Assembly (NCBI RefSeq): GCF_023740735.1
Contig: NZ_JAMRXH010000001.1
Coordinates: 496,001-560,000 of the forward strand
DNA length: 64,000 bases
Reading direction: 5' to 3'
From: Nocardia sp. CDC159
Lineage (GTDB): Bacteria > Actinomycetota > Actinomycetes > Mycobacteriales > Mycobacteriaceae
Numbering within the stretch: the stretch's first letter is position 1; the number at the start of each line of letters is the position of its first letter. Of the stretch, positions 56,922 to 64,000 are shown piece by piece. The position numbers and the translations under genes were made by a program. Below the pieces are notes generated by a model, which worked only from the letters and a program-made list of their open reading frames with translations, was not told the origin of the DNA and searched no databases.

Positions 56922-58997
56922 TCAGCCCACGTCGAATTCGGGCGAGACGCCCGCGATGGGCGCGAGCCGACCGACGCCATCGCGGCTGTCGCCGAAGTAC
57001 GCGATGCGATAGCGACCGGGCCGAGCATCCGGCGGAATGGTCCAGTCGATCCGAATGAGCGAGGCCGCGGGCTGGCCGTCGGGACGCGACCAATGCAGCT
57101 CGGTGCACCAATCGTTGTCGTCGAAGACCCGCCGCCAGCCCGTGCCGTCGACCCGCTGCACCTCGAAATAGGTTCCACCGTTGTGAAAGTCGTTGTTCGG
57201 GTGGGCACCGGCGAAGGTCACCGAGGCGGTGGCGCCCACCGCATAGCCGGGCGCGGGTGCGCTCAGCACGTCGCCGAAGCCGTGCCCGGCCACCGGCACG
57301 TCGGGCGGGACGGGCGGCAACAGGTTCGGCTGCGGGCCCGAGGTCCAGTCCAGCGGTGCGGGGCCGCGACCCGGATCGACGCGCGCGGCCAAAGCCCGTG
57401 CCAGCCGGTCGAATTCCTGCAGATACGCCGACAGCGTCCACCGGCCGTACAGTGTCTCCCCGCCCTCGTACTGCTGCGACACGTACTCCTCGGGTGTGGT
57501 CACATATCCGCTGTAACCGTTCGCGTACCCCTGCAGCAATACATTCGATACCGGCACCCCGAGCGCCCGTGCCACCACCCGGCGAATGCGCAGACCCGAG
57601 ACCACGGTGAATTCGGCCGGGCCACAGGCCAATACGAGCTCACCGAGGCGGAGGATCTGAATCGCCAGCACCCCCGGCGCCCATGGCCGCGGCGGCATGA
57701 TCCCCAGTGGCGCGACGATCAGCTTGGGCGCCTGCACATCTCGCATCCACTGCTCGACCGGCGCGTCCACCCCGCCGAGCGCGGCGACGAGCGGATTCTG
57801 CTCGCCCTCGAACAGGAACGGCAACTGGGTCTTCCAGTTGTCCTCCGAACTCGTGGCCGCCGCCGCGGCGCCCATCATCGCCGGGCCGGTGCGCGCGGGC
57901 TTGCCGTCGGGGGTGTATTCGCCGTCGATGGCGGTGTCGGCCATGTTCACATATCGCAGTACGGCATCCACGCCGCCGCCCGACATCGGCCGCGCCGCGG
58001 CGAAGGCCGCCCGCCCTGCCTGGTATTGGCGTTCGCCGACCAGGGCGCAGTTGGCCCGGTTGTCGTCGGTCGGACCGCTCGGATGCCACGGCGTGCGATT
58101 CAGATTCGGCGTGATATCGCCCGGATTGGTCTGGGCGAAGGCGGCCACGAACTCCGGCGGGCCGTCCAGGTGGCGCACGCCCATCTCGTCGTGCTCCCAC
58201 CGGTAGCTCGCATAGCCCTTGTTGTCGGCGGAGATGAGGGTGTTGTGGTCGGTGAGCGAGGTGCCGTGGGTGGCGAACCAGGTGATCGCGCCGACGTCGC
58301 GACCGCCCTGGCGCAGCCGCAGCACGGTGACGGCCGGATCGATCGCGTTCGGGAATTCGGCCTTGTCCTCGGCGGGGTTGAGCTCGAAGGCGACCCGGGA
58401 GCGGTTGGCCGACGCGTCGTGCAGCTCACCGCGCCCGAGCAGCAGCGTGCCCGGGGCGAGCCGCTCGTGCGCGGCGGCGATGGCGGCCACGATGCCGTTC
58501 ACCTCGGCCTCGTGCGAATTCTGCTGAAATCCGTAGGCGGCCAGCGAATACGCGTACTCGCGAGCGGTGCCGCCGCAGGAGTTGTGGTTGTGGGTGGCGT
58601 TGAGGTTGACATTGCGCTCGGTGTAGAGATCGCCGAAGCGCTGTGCCAGCCGCTGCAGCACGGCCAGGTGCACCGATTGGAACAGACACGCGATATCGGC
58701 CGTCACGAAGGCGATCCGGTCGCCGGTGGCCCGGTCCACGATGACATAGGCCCGCGCCCAGCAGCGCATGAGCAGGCCGGTGGCGACCTGGTCCAGTTCG
58801 GAGTAGCCCATCATGCCCTGGCCCGCGACCGCGCCCGTGACATCGCCGATGCCGCAGCCGATCAGATAGTCCTGGCCCTCGCCCGTGCGGTGGCGCGGAT
58901 CGCCGGGCCGCGCATTCGCCACCGCGGACCCGCCCGCACCCACCGCCAGCATCGCGCCCGCGGTGCCGCTCAGCATCGATCGCCGGGAGACCGTCAC
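56922..58997 (-). CDS. Tat-exported neutral/alkaline ceramidase
   Basis: A 691-residue protein. The N-terminus SRRSMLSGTAGAMLAVGAGGSAVANA is a twin-arginine signal. GCGIGDVTG, THNHNSCGGT (135-144), ITWFATHGTSL, NTLISADNKGYAS and NPGDITPNLN (292-301) follow the ceramidase order; the C-terminal domain (from about 560) is immunoglobulin-like. The nucleophile serine of the family motif GDVSPN is threonine here (T296). It would cleave the amide bond of ceramide outside the cell. GTG 58997 is the start. A 10-bp palindrome lies 56 bases upstream. Confidence 0.87.
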   Translation of the reverse strand: MTVSRRSMLSGTAGAMLAVGAGGSAVANARPGDPRHRTGEGQDYLIGCGIGDVTGAVAGQGMMGYSELDQVATGLLMRCWARAYVIVDRATGDRIAFVTADIACLFQSVHLAVLQRLAQRFGDLYTERNVNLNATHNHNSCGGTAREYAYSLAAYGFQQNSHEAEVNGIVAAIAAAHERLAPGTLLLGRGELHDASANRSRVAFELNPAEDKAEFPNAIDPAVTVLRLRQGGRDVGAITWFATHGTSLTDHNTLISADNKGYASYRWEHDEMGVRHLDGPPEFVAAFAQTNPGDITPNLNRTPWHPSGPTDDNRANCALVGERQYQAGRAAFAAARPMSGGGVDAVLRYVNMADTAIDGEYTPDGKPARTGPAMMGAAAAATSSEDNWKTQLPFLFEGEQNPLVAALGGVDAPVEQWMRDVQAPKLIVAPLGIMPPRPWAPGVLAIQILRLGELVLACGPAEFTVVSGLRIRRVVARALGVPVSNVLLQGYANGYSGYVTTPEEYVSQQYEGGETLYGRWTLSAYLQEFDRLARALAARVDPGRGPAPLDWTSGPQPNLLPPVPPDVPVAGHGFGDVLSAPAPGYAVGATASVTFAGAHPNNDFHNGGTYFEVQRVDGTGWRRVFDDNDWCTELHWSRPDGQPAASLIRIDWTIPPDARPGRYRIAYFGDSRDGVGRLAPIAGVSPEFDVG

Positions 58998-59052
58998 ACG
59001 CGCTCCTAGGGTTCCGGGACGTCACCGTCGCCGCGTCTACCTGATTCGGCGA

Positions 59053-59080
59053 AGCGTACTGGTCATCCGTCCAGTACGCT
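59053..59080. promoter_or_regulatory. Palindromic operator upstream of the ceramidase
   Basis: AGCGTACTGG (59053-59062) and CCAGTACGCT (59071-59080) are a perfect 10-bp inverted repeat with an 8-bp spacer, the size of a TetR-type site. No repressor gene is adjacent, so control would be in trans. Confidence 0.6.
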
Positions 59081-59154
59081 AGCGTTCTGGCCGATCTCGC
59101 TGCTGTGAGCGTAGGGGAACGGGAAGCGGAGACGGCTCAGGTGGCCGGAATATT

Positions 59155-59199
59155 CGAATGCCCGGCCGGATCGCGGGAAGCGATCCGGCCGGGCATTCG
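59155..59199. terminator. 20-bp perfect stem hairpin
   Basis: CGAATGCCCGGCCGGATCGC (59155-59174) pairs perfectly with 59180-59199 around a 5-base loop. It lies between the GH3 gene and the ceramidase on the same strand and would stop read-through. A second, 10-bp inverted repeat (CGTTGCCGGC/GCCGGCAACG) lies just to its right, near 59211-59243. The rest of the 407-bp gap shows no gene. Confidence 0.75.
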
Positions 59200-59404
59200 C
59201 CCTTTCGGGACGTTGCCGGCACGGCCCTGGTGCGCCGGCAACGCGTCGGTGGGGCCCTCGGGGGCCCGTGGCCACTCTGCCGAGGAGACTACCTAGCCGA
59301 AACGTACAGCCGCGCAGGGGGTCTCACAATCGCCTTACCCATTCTCTTGGCGAGTTCCCGGGCTATTGCCAGGGCATTCTCAGCAATGGTGACCGATTCG
59401 CGTA

Positions 59405-61795
59405 CTATCGGGCGATTCGGGCCGTCAGTGGCAGGTCGACGACCGAGGTGCCCACGTGCAGTGTGAAGGTTCCGCCCTCGATGGCCCAACCCTCCGCGGT
59501 CCAGTGCTCGAATGCCCGCCGCGGCAGTGCGATCTGGATGCGACGGGATTCGCCGGGTTCCAGTGTGCAGGTTTCGAACGCCGCAAGCCACCGAATCGGA
59601 CGATCGATCGCGCTGCCGGGCCGTGACAAGTAGGCCTGGACCACCTGCTTGCCGGATCGGTCGCCGGTATTGCGCACGGTGACCTCGGCATTGTCACCGA
59701 TCACCGCGAGATCGCTCAATTCCCATGTGGTGTAACCCAATCCGTGTCCGAAGGGGTAGGCGGGTTCGGTGCCCGCGCGCAGCCAGGCCCGGTATCCGAT
59801 GTGCAGGCCCTCGAGGTAGGCCAGCGCGCCCTCGGCGTCGGGTGTGGTGTTCAGCACCGGAGCGTCGGTCATCGCCTTCGGCCAGGTCGTCGGCAGCCGA
59901 CCGCCCGGTTCGCGGACGCCGGTCAGCACCTCGGCCAGGGCCGCGCCGAACTCCTGGCCCGGGAACCACGACAGCAGCACCGCGGCCACGTCGTCGCGCC
60001 AGGGCATCTCCACCGGCGCACCGGAATTCACCACCACGATGGTGCGCGGGTTGACCGCGGCCACGGCAGCGACGAGTTCGTCCTGGCGGCCCGGCAGTGT
60101 CAACGTGCGGCGGTCGACGCCCTCGCTTTCGATCAGTTCGGTGGTGCCGACCACCACGACAGCCGCCTCGGCCCCGCGCGCGGCCTCGACCGCGGCGGCG
60201 AACTCCGCCGCGGCGTCGCGGCGCGGTCGGCGAATGCCGAGGGTGAGGCCGAACAGCACGCCCAGGCCCGCAATGGCGTCCGGGGTGGCGACGGTGATCC
60301 GCACGTCCACGTCCTGACCTGCGCGCAGCGTGCGCGTAACCGACCGCTGCGGCGGATCCATCAGTGCCGTCAGCGGGTCCGCCCCCTCCGGGAGCACGGT
60401 GTCGTCGAGGACGGTCTCGCCGTCCAGTTCCAGTCGCACGTGTCCGACCGCGGCCGTGCCGATCCGCCAGTCGCCGTCGGCATCGGCGCGCAGCCGGGCG
60501 CGCAGTTCGATCGCCGAGGAGCGTGCGGCCGAGGCGTCGCCGAACAGGACGAGTTGGGCCGCGAGGCGATGCTGGGTGTCGATGACGGTGTCGCCGTCCA
60601 GGTAGCGCAATTGCACGCCGGGAGTGCCGGTGTCGGGATCGGTGAGCAATTCCAGCGGGGCGGGGGTGAGGTCGTCGGTGAGCCATATGCCCGGCGTATA
60701 CGTGAGCGCCGCAACCTCTTTCAGGCCGTCCAGCGGGGTACTCGTGTGGCCCGGGATGACGGTCGCGCTGCCGCCGCCCATGAATCGCGGCTCGGCGGCG
60801 GCCGGTCCCAGCAGCGCGATCGCCGCGCCCGGGCGCAGCGGGAGCACACCGTCGTTGCGGACCAGCACCATCGCCTCGGCGGCGGCCCGGCGGACCAGGG
60901 TCCGCGCCTGCTCGTCGGTGAAGGCCGGTGTGGGGCGCGGTTGTCCGTCCAGCGCGCCGACGCGCAGGGCGAAACGCAGGATGCGGCGGACCTTTTCGTC
61001 GATGGCCGATTCCGGGATTGTGCCCGCGCGGATCGCTCGCTCGAGCGGTTCGCCCCACAGCATGGGCGGGCCGGGCATGCACAGGTCGGTGCCGCGGGCC
61101 GCGCCCGCGGTGGTGCGCACGGCGGTCCAGTCGGAGACGACCACGCCGTCGAATCCCCATCTGCCCTTCAGCGGTTCGTCCAACAGGGGATTCTCGGTCA
61201 TGGTCACCCCGGCCACGGAGTTGTAGGCGGCCATGACCATCCACGCCCCGGCGTCGACGCTGCGCTCGAACGGGTACAGATACACCTCGTGCAGCGCCCG
61301 GTCGTCGACGCGGACGTCCACGGTGAAGCGATCGGTCTCGGAATCGTTGGCCACGTAGTGCTTCGGGCAGGCGCCCACACCGTGGGCCTGCACGCCACGG
61401 ACATAGGCCACCGCCATCTCGGCGGTCAGCACGGGATCCTCGGAGTAGCATTCGAAATGCCTGCCGCCCAACGGCGAGCGATGCAGATTGATGGTCGGCC
61501 CCAGCACGGCATAGACATTCTTGCGCCGTGCCTCGGCCGCGATCAGCCCGCCGACCTCACCCAGCAACTCCCGATCCCAGCTCGCGGCCAGCGCGGTACC
61601 CGACGGCAGGCTCACCGACGGATCCCGCTCATCCCAGTTCTCCCCTCGCACCCCGGTCGGACCATCGGAAATAGGCATCTCCGCCAGCCCGATCGACGCC
61701 TCACCCGCCATCCGAAACATCCCGGCCCCGGAAATGAGCCGCAGCTTCGCCGACAAATCCAACCCGGACAACAGCTGTTCGATCCGCTCGTTCAC
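59405..61795 (-). CDS. GH3 beta-glucosidase with PA14 domain
   Basis: A 796-residue cytoplasmic enzyme without a signal peptide. LRLISGAGMF, GPTGVRGENWDERDPSVSLPSGTALAASWD, GRHFECYSEDP, CPKHYVANDSETDR and GFDGVVVSDWTAV (nucleophile aspartate) make the first GH3 domain. Residues about 380-520 look like a PA14 insertion; the acid/base region (ESEGVDRRTLTLPG) and a fibronectin III-like end (FGHGLGYTTWELSDL) follow. It hydrolyses beta-glucosides from plants or steroids. GTG 61795 has GGAG five bases upstream and is preferred to GTG 61801. A TetR-type palindrome precedes it. Confidence 0.87.
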   Translation of the reverse strand: MNERIEQLLSGLDLSAKLRLISGAGMFRMAGEASIGLAEMPISDGPTGVRGENWDERDPSVSLPSGTALAASWDRELLGEVGGLIAAEARRKNVYAVLGPTINLHRSPLGGRHFECYSEDPVLTAEMAVAYVRGVQAHGVGACPKHYVANDSETDRFTVDVRVDDRALHEVYLYPFERSVDAGAWMVMAAYNSVAGVTMTENPLLDEPLKGRWGFDGVVVSDWTAVRTTAGAARGTDLCMPGPPMLWGEPLERAIRAGTIPESAIDEKVRRILRFALRVGALDGQPRPTPAFTDEQARTLVRRAAAEAMVLVRNDGVLPLRPGAAIALLGPAAAEPRFMGGGSATVIPGHTSTPLDGLKEVAALTYTPGIWLTDDLTPAPLELLTDPDTGTPGVQLRYLDGDTVIDTQHRLAAQLVLFGDASAARSSAIELRARLRADADGDWRIGTAAVGHVRLELDGETVLDDTVLPEGADPLTALMDPPQRSVTRTLRAGQDVDVRITVATPDAIAGLGVLFGLTLGIRRPRRDAAAEFAAAVEAARGAEAAVVVVGTTELIESEGVDRRTLTLPGRQDELVAAVAAVNPRTIVVVNSGAPVEMPWRDDVAAVLLSWFPGQEFGAALAEVLTGVREPGGRLPTTWPKAMTDAPVLNTTPDAEGALAYLEGLHIGYRAWLRAGTEPAYPFGHGLGYTTWELSDLAVIGDNAEVTVRNTGDRSGKQVVQAYLSRPGSAIDRPIRWLAAFETCTLEPGESRRIQIALPRRAFEHWTAEGWAIEGGTFTLHVGTSVVDLPLTARIAR

Positions 61796-61830
61796 ACCCA
61801 CTCCATTTCGCTACCATTCCCGACCAACCA

Positions 61831-61873
61831 CTCGGTAGGCTGCCACCCACGCTACCGACCGATCGCTCGGTAG
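61831..61873. promoter_or_regulatory. TetR-type operator of the GH3 gene
   Basis: CTACCGA (61852-61858) and TCGGTAG (61867-61873) flank an 8-bp centre that is itself nearly palindromic (CGATCG). A third TCGGTAG half-site lies at 61832-61838. The repeat sits about 55-80 bases before the GH3 start. Confidence 0.62.
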
Positions 61874-61989
61874 GCGACCTTCCACGGTGTGTCGCTCGGC
61901 CCATGCCCCTCCCGCACCGCTTCGTCGATCCCCCGGGCATACGCGTCGCACCCGATTCCCCCGCCGCGAGCGCCAGCGAGCGGCGGGGG

Positions 61990-62652
61990 TCACTGCGGCC
62001 GTGCCGGAGCGTCGATTCGGGAGATGAGGGTCTTCCCGTCGCGGTCGGCGACAGTGACCAGCTGGCGGTAGGTGCGGGCGGAGCGGTCGGGGCGGGACTC
62101 GGCGACCTGGACGTCGAAGCGGCCGTCGAGGAGTGGAGTGATTTGGACGCAGTGCAGGGTGCCCCGGGGAATTGTGGCGATGCCGAGGTCGATGACCTGC
62201 GGAGGTGAAACCCAGGCGTCGGGGGTGGTGACCGCGCGGGCGAGGGTGCCGGAGCGGGCGATGTAGTAGGCGTGCTGGAAGGCCAGGATGACGTCGGGGC
62301 CCGAGGTGGTCGAGCCGGTCCCGTTGCCGCGCACCAGGCCCGCGGTGCGGGTGGGGGCGCAGTCGGGGCCGCCGCCCAGGGTGAGGTCGGCCGTGCTGGC
62401 CACGGACTCGGGGGCGGCGCGCTGGGCGGTTGCCTCTATGCGGGCCAGCACGACGCCGCCAGCCACGGCGGCGGTGCCGATCGCAGCGACCGAGCCGACC
62501 ATCATGCCGCGGTGGTGTCGGCGACGCGGTAACGCGTGCCGACGCCGCGGCTGCGGCGGTGGGATCATTCCGGGCCACACGGGTTTCCCCGCCGTGGCGG
62601 CGCGCAGCCTGCCAGCGCGACGCGGCCCACCGAATTCCACCTCTGACGACAT
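61990..62652 (-). CDS. Single-span membrane protein, DUF8176-like
   Basis: A 220-residue protein. Residues 1-50 are basic and proline-rich and face the cytoplasm; MMVGSVAAIGTAAVAGGVVLARI is the membrane helix. The outer part, GLVRGNGTGSTTSGPDVILAFQHAYYIARSGTLARAVTTPDAWVSPPQVIDLGIATIPRGTLHCVQITPLLDGRFDVQVAESRPD, has one cysteine pair and resembles the DUF8176 proteins of Nocardia and relatives. Function unknown. The family call is from pattern memory. Confidence 0.6.
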   Translation of the reverse strand: MSSEVEFGGPRRAGRLRAATAGKPVWPGMIPPPQPRRRHALPRRRHHRGMMVGSVAAIGTAAVAGGVVLARIEATAQRAAPESVASTADLTLGGGPDCAPTRTAGLVRGNGTGSTTSGPDVILAFQHAYYIARSGTLARAVTTPDAWVSPPQVIDLGIATIPRGTLHCVQITPLLDGRFDVQVAESRPDRSARTYRQLVTVADRDGKTLISRIDAPARPQ

Positions 62653-62909
62653 GGCCTCGCCGCACCCCCTTTCCGATCCGTCCCGCCTCGGCTCACCGAT
62701 TCGGTATCAGGTTGGGCGATAACAACATTGCATATCGCCGCCGCCTCTGCCGGGCGAATGCCCAAGTCGAGCGCGGAAATTCGGATTACGGGTCGCTTTC
62801 GGGGAGGGAATTGCGCGCGAATTCCGTGACTGCCGGTAGGTTTTGCGTCACCAGTGGTGGCAGCGGCCCGCCGCGGCGTGCGGGTGCGCCAATCGATACC
62901 GACCAGATG

Positions 62910-63278
62910 TCATTCCTCTATCGGATAAAAGGAATCACCATCTTCGGGTGTGCCGTCGATCTGCCCGGCATGCCGGTGGGTGGGCGCCGCCTCGTGCCCG
63001 CGGGTATCGGGCCGGACCGCATCCAACCCCTCGACACCGGTTCCCCGCTCCTCGCGTTCGGGCCGACCGGCCCCGATATCGGGTTCCTCCTGCGCGAGCC
63101 GCTCGCCCAGGGGCTGCCCCTCCCGCTGCTCGCGCGAGGTCATGCCGAACCGGTCCGCGCCGGTCCAATCCTCGGGCGGATCGACCACCACATCGCCGTC
63201 GCGGTTGCGCACCTCGTCGGAGTCGAGGCTCTCGGCCTGCCGCAGCATGTCCTCACCGGGTTCGCCTTGTGGATTCAT
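62910..63278 (-). CDS. DUF5709 family protein
   Basis: A 122-residue hydrophilic protein. LRQAESLDSDEVRNRDGDVVVDPPEDWTGADRFGMTSREQREGQPLGERLAQEEPDIG is the DUF5709 pattern. The start is uncertain: ATG 63278 has GGGAA eleven bases upstream, while ATGs at 63299 and 63314 are in frame but have poorer sites. A CTACCC motif lies upstream but without a matching -35, so I do not call a SigF promoter. Confidence 0.72.
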   Translation of the reverse strand: MNPQGEPGEDMLRQAESLDSDEVRNRDGDVVVDPPEDWTGADRFGMTSREQREGQPLGERLAQEEPDIGAGRPEREERGTGVEGLDAVRPDTRGHEAAPTHRHAGQIDGTPEDGDSFYPIEE

Positions 63279-63573
63279 GCTTGCGTCGTTCCCGCGCATC
63301 TTCTGGGCAAACATGCCCCGCTTGGGAGTGTGATCTCGACTACGCGCGGTCCACGACATGTCATTCGATCGCAACCTCGAATCCCACTACCCGGCATATG
63401 TTTATCGACGGACCCGCTCGGTTGGCGGCGCGCGAGGCGGCCGGTTATGCTCGGGCGCGAAATAGCGAAATCGCCTGGTGGTCTGCGCATTTCGGGCACC
63501 CCCGGGGCGGACGGGGGAGCTGCGCGGTAGCCGGGTGGACAGGAACGCGGACGCACGGAAGGTGATTCGATCG

Positions 63574-64000
63574 GTGAACGCGCCCCCGGCCCAGACGGAG
63601 GAGAACTCCGCAGCCGCCGAGCAACCGCACCAATTACGTACTCCCGTAATCACATTCGCCATATCGGCCGCGGTCACAGGCGCCGCCGTGACCGTCGCGG
63701 TGTGGCTGGCCCCGCCCTCGATACGCCCGGCCCTGACCATCGGCGGCGGCGTAGCGGCGGCCTTGCTCTGCGCCGCCCTCACCGCGGCCGTGCGCTACCG
63801 GCAGGCCGCCGTCATCGCCCGCACCGCACTCGAGCGGGTCGAGCGGGCCGCCGCCGATCGCACCGCCGAGGCGGCGGCCGCCCTCGCCGCCGCCCGGGAC
63901 ACCGCCGCCGCGCAGGCCCGCGAGGCCAAGCAGAGCGAGGTCCGCCGCGCCGCCGCCATGGCCGCCTTCGCCGGCGCGGCCGGTCGCATGCAGGCGATGA
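63574..64000 (+). CDS. Membrane sensor histidine kinase, partial N-terminus
   Basis: The frame runs off the right edge after about 142 residues. Two membrane helices (VITFAISAAVTGAAVTVAVWLAP and LTIGGGVAAALLCAALTAAV) are followed by a long alanine-rich coiled coil and AFAGAAGRMQAM. This matches the beginning of actinobacterial sensor kinases of the conservon type, in which a four-helix dimerisation part and an ATPase domain follow. GTG 63574 has GGAAGG upstream. The kinase domain itself is outside the window. Confidence 0.55.
   Translation, partial: MNAPPAQTEENSAAAEQPHQLRTPVITFAISAAVTGAAVTVAVWLAPPSIRPALTIGGGVAAALLCAALTAAVRYRQAAVIARTALERVERAAADRTAEAAAALAAARDTAAAQAREAKQSEVRRAAAMAAFAGAAGRMQAM

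Noticed and set aside
59744..61873. 709-codon plus-strand frame opposite the GH3 gene
   Set aside because: Shadow of the glucosidase; no recognisable domain and no start signals.
63387..63411. SigF promoter upstream of the DUF5709 gene (CTACCC on the plus strand)
   Set aside because: No GTTT-like -35 at 15 bp; the position gives CCGT.
1..64000. CRISPR arrays, insertion sequences, prophage genes, rRNA genes
   Set aside because: Looked for regular spaced repeats, transposase-like proteins and terminal inverted repeats, and found none.

Overview
The window is about 64 kb of high-GC actinobacterial chromosome. Genes overlap at ATGA or GTGA junctions, GTG starts are common, and many transcripts look leaderless. 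The gene content fits the mycolic-acid bacteria, most likely Nocardia or a near relative: two LIP-type secretory lipases, an antigen 85-like esterase, a DesA1-type desaturase relic, an acyl-CoA carboxylase beta chain, a Ddn-like deazaflavin protein, two LCMT-type SAM methyltransferases and an rsbW-sigF pair like that of Mycobacterium. I saw no rRNA, tRNA, CRISPR array, insertion sequence or phage genes.

Layout. 1-12.2 kb: an arsR-MFS-SnoaL operon, a UbiB/ABC1 kinase, secreted lipases and esterases, a desaturase with an internal deletion, accD, and a small SDR gene whose 3' end has expanded into a 25-bp tandem repeat. 12.4-37 kb: the most unusual region. A complete set of ADP-heptose genes (hldE, gmhA, gmhB, a second PfkB kinase), three GT9 heptosyltransferase-like genes and three other glycosyltransferases are interleaved with general-stress genes: sigF/rsbW, a STAS protein, a PAS-ANTAR protein, a baeRF family protein, a phosphoribosyltransferase-erythromycin esterase fusion, CsbD, ChaB, a Rieske oxidoreductase, a nucleotidyltransferase-BON fusion and a UsfY-like protein. 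37-43.6 kb: an XRE/DUF5753-DUF397 pair, a SAM methyltransferase and small orphan proteins, two of them behind near-identical palindromic promoters, then two LCMT methyltransferases. 43.6-54.97 kb: a KimA-like potassium transporter, an amino-acid permease, Dps, a MarR-MFS pair, gluconokinase, a universal stress protein, a DoxX protein with a long 11-residue repeat tail, and small stress proteins. 54.97-55.5 kb: gene relics. 55.6-64 kb: hydrolases, a Tat-exported ceramidase, a GH3 glucosidase, small hypotheticals and the start of a sensor kinase.

How it fits together. Reading upstream of the stress and heptose genes by eye, I found some 17 promoter-like pairs of the form GTTT/GATT/GGTT - 15 bp - GGGTAN or GGGCAN, the known SigF type. 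One precedes rsbW-sigF itself. Others precede the six-gene heptose operon (24.8-29.8 kb), the GT9 gene at 15.3 kb and the GT-GT9-UsfY operon (34.5-37 kb). In six cases the start codon lies exactly nine bases after the -10 element, which implies leaderless mRNAs. I infer a SigF-controlled general stress regulon that includes an uncharacterised ADP-heptose glycosylation pathway. The acceptor molecule is unknown. All functional calls come from reading sequence motifs; no database search was run.
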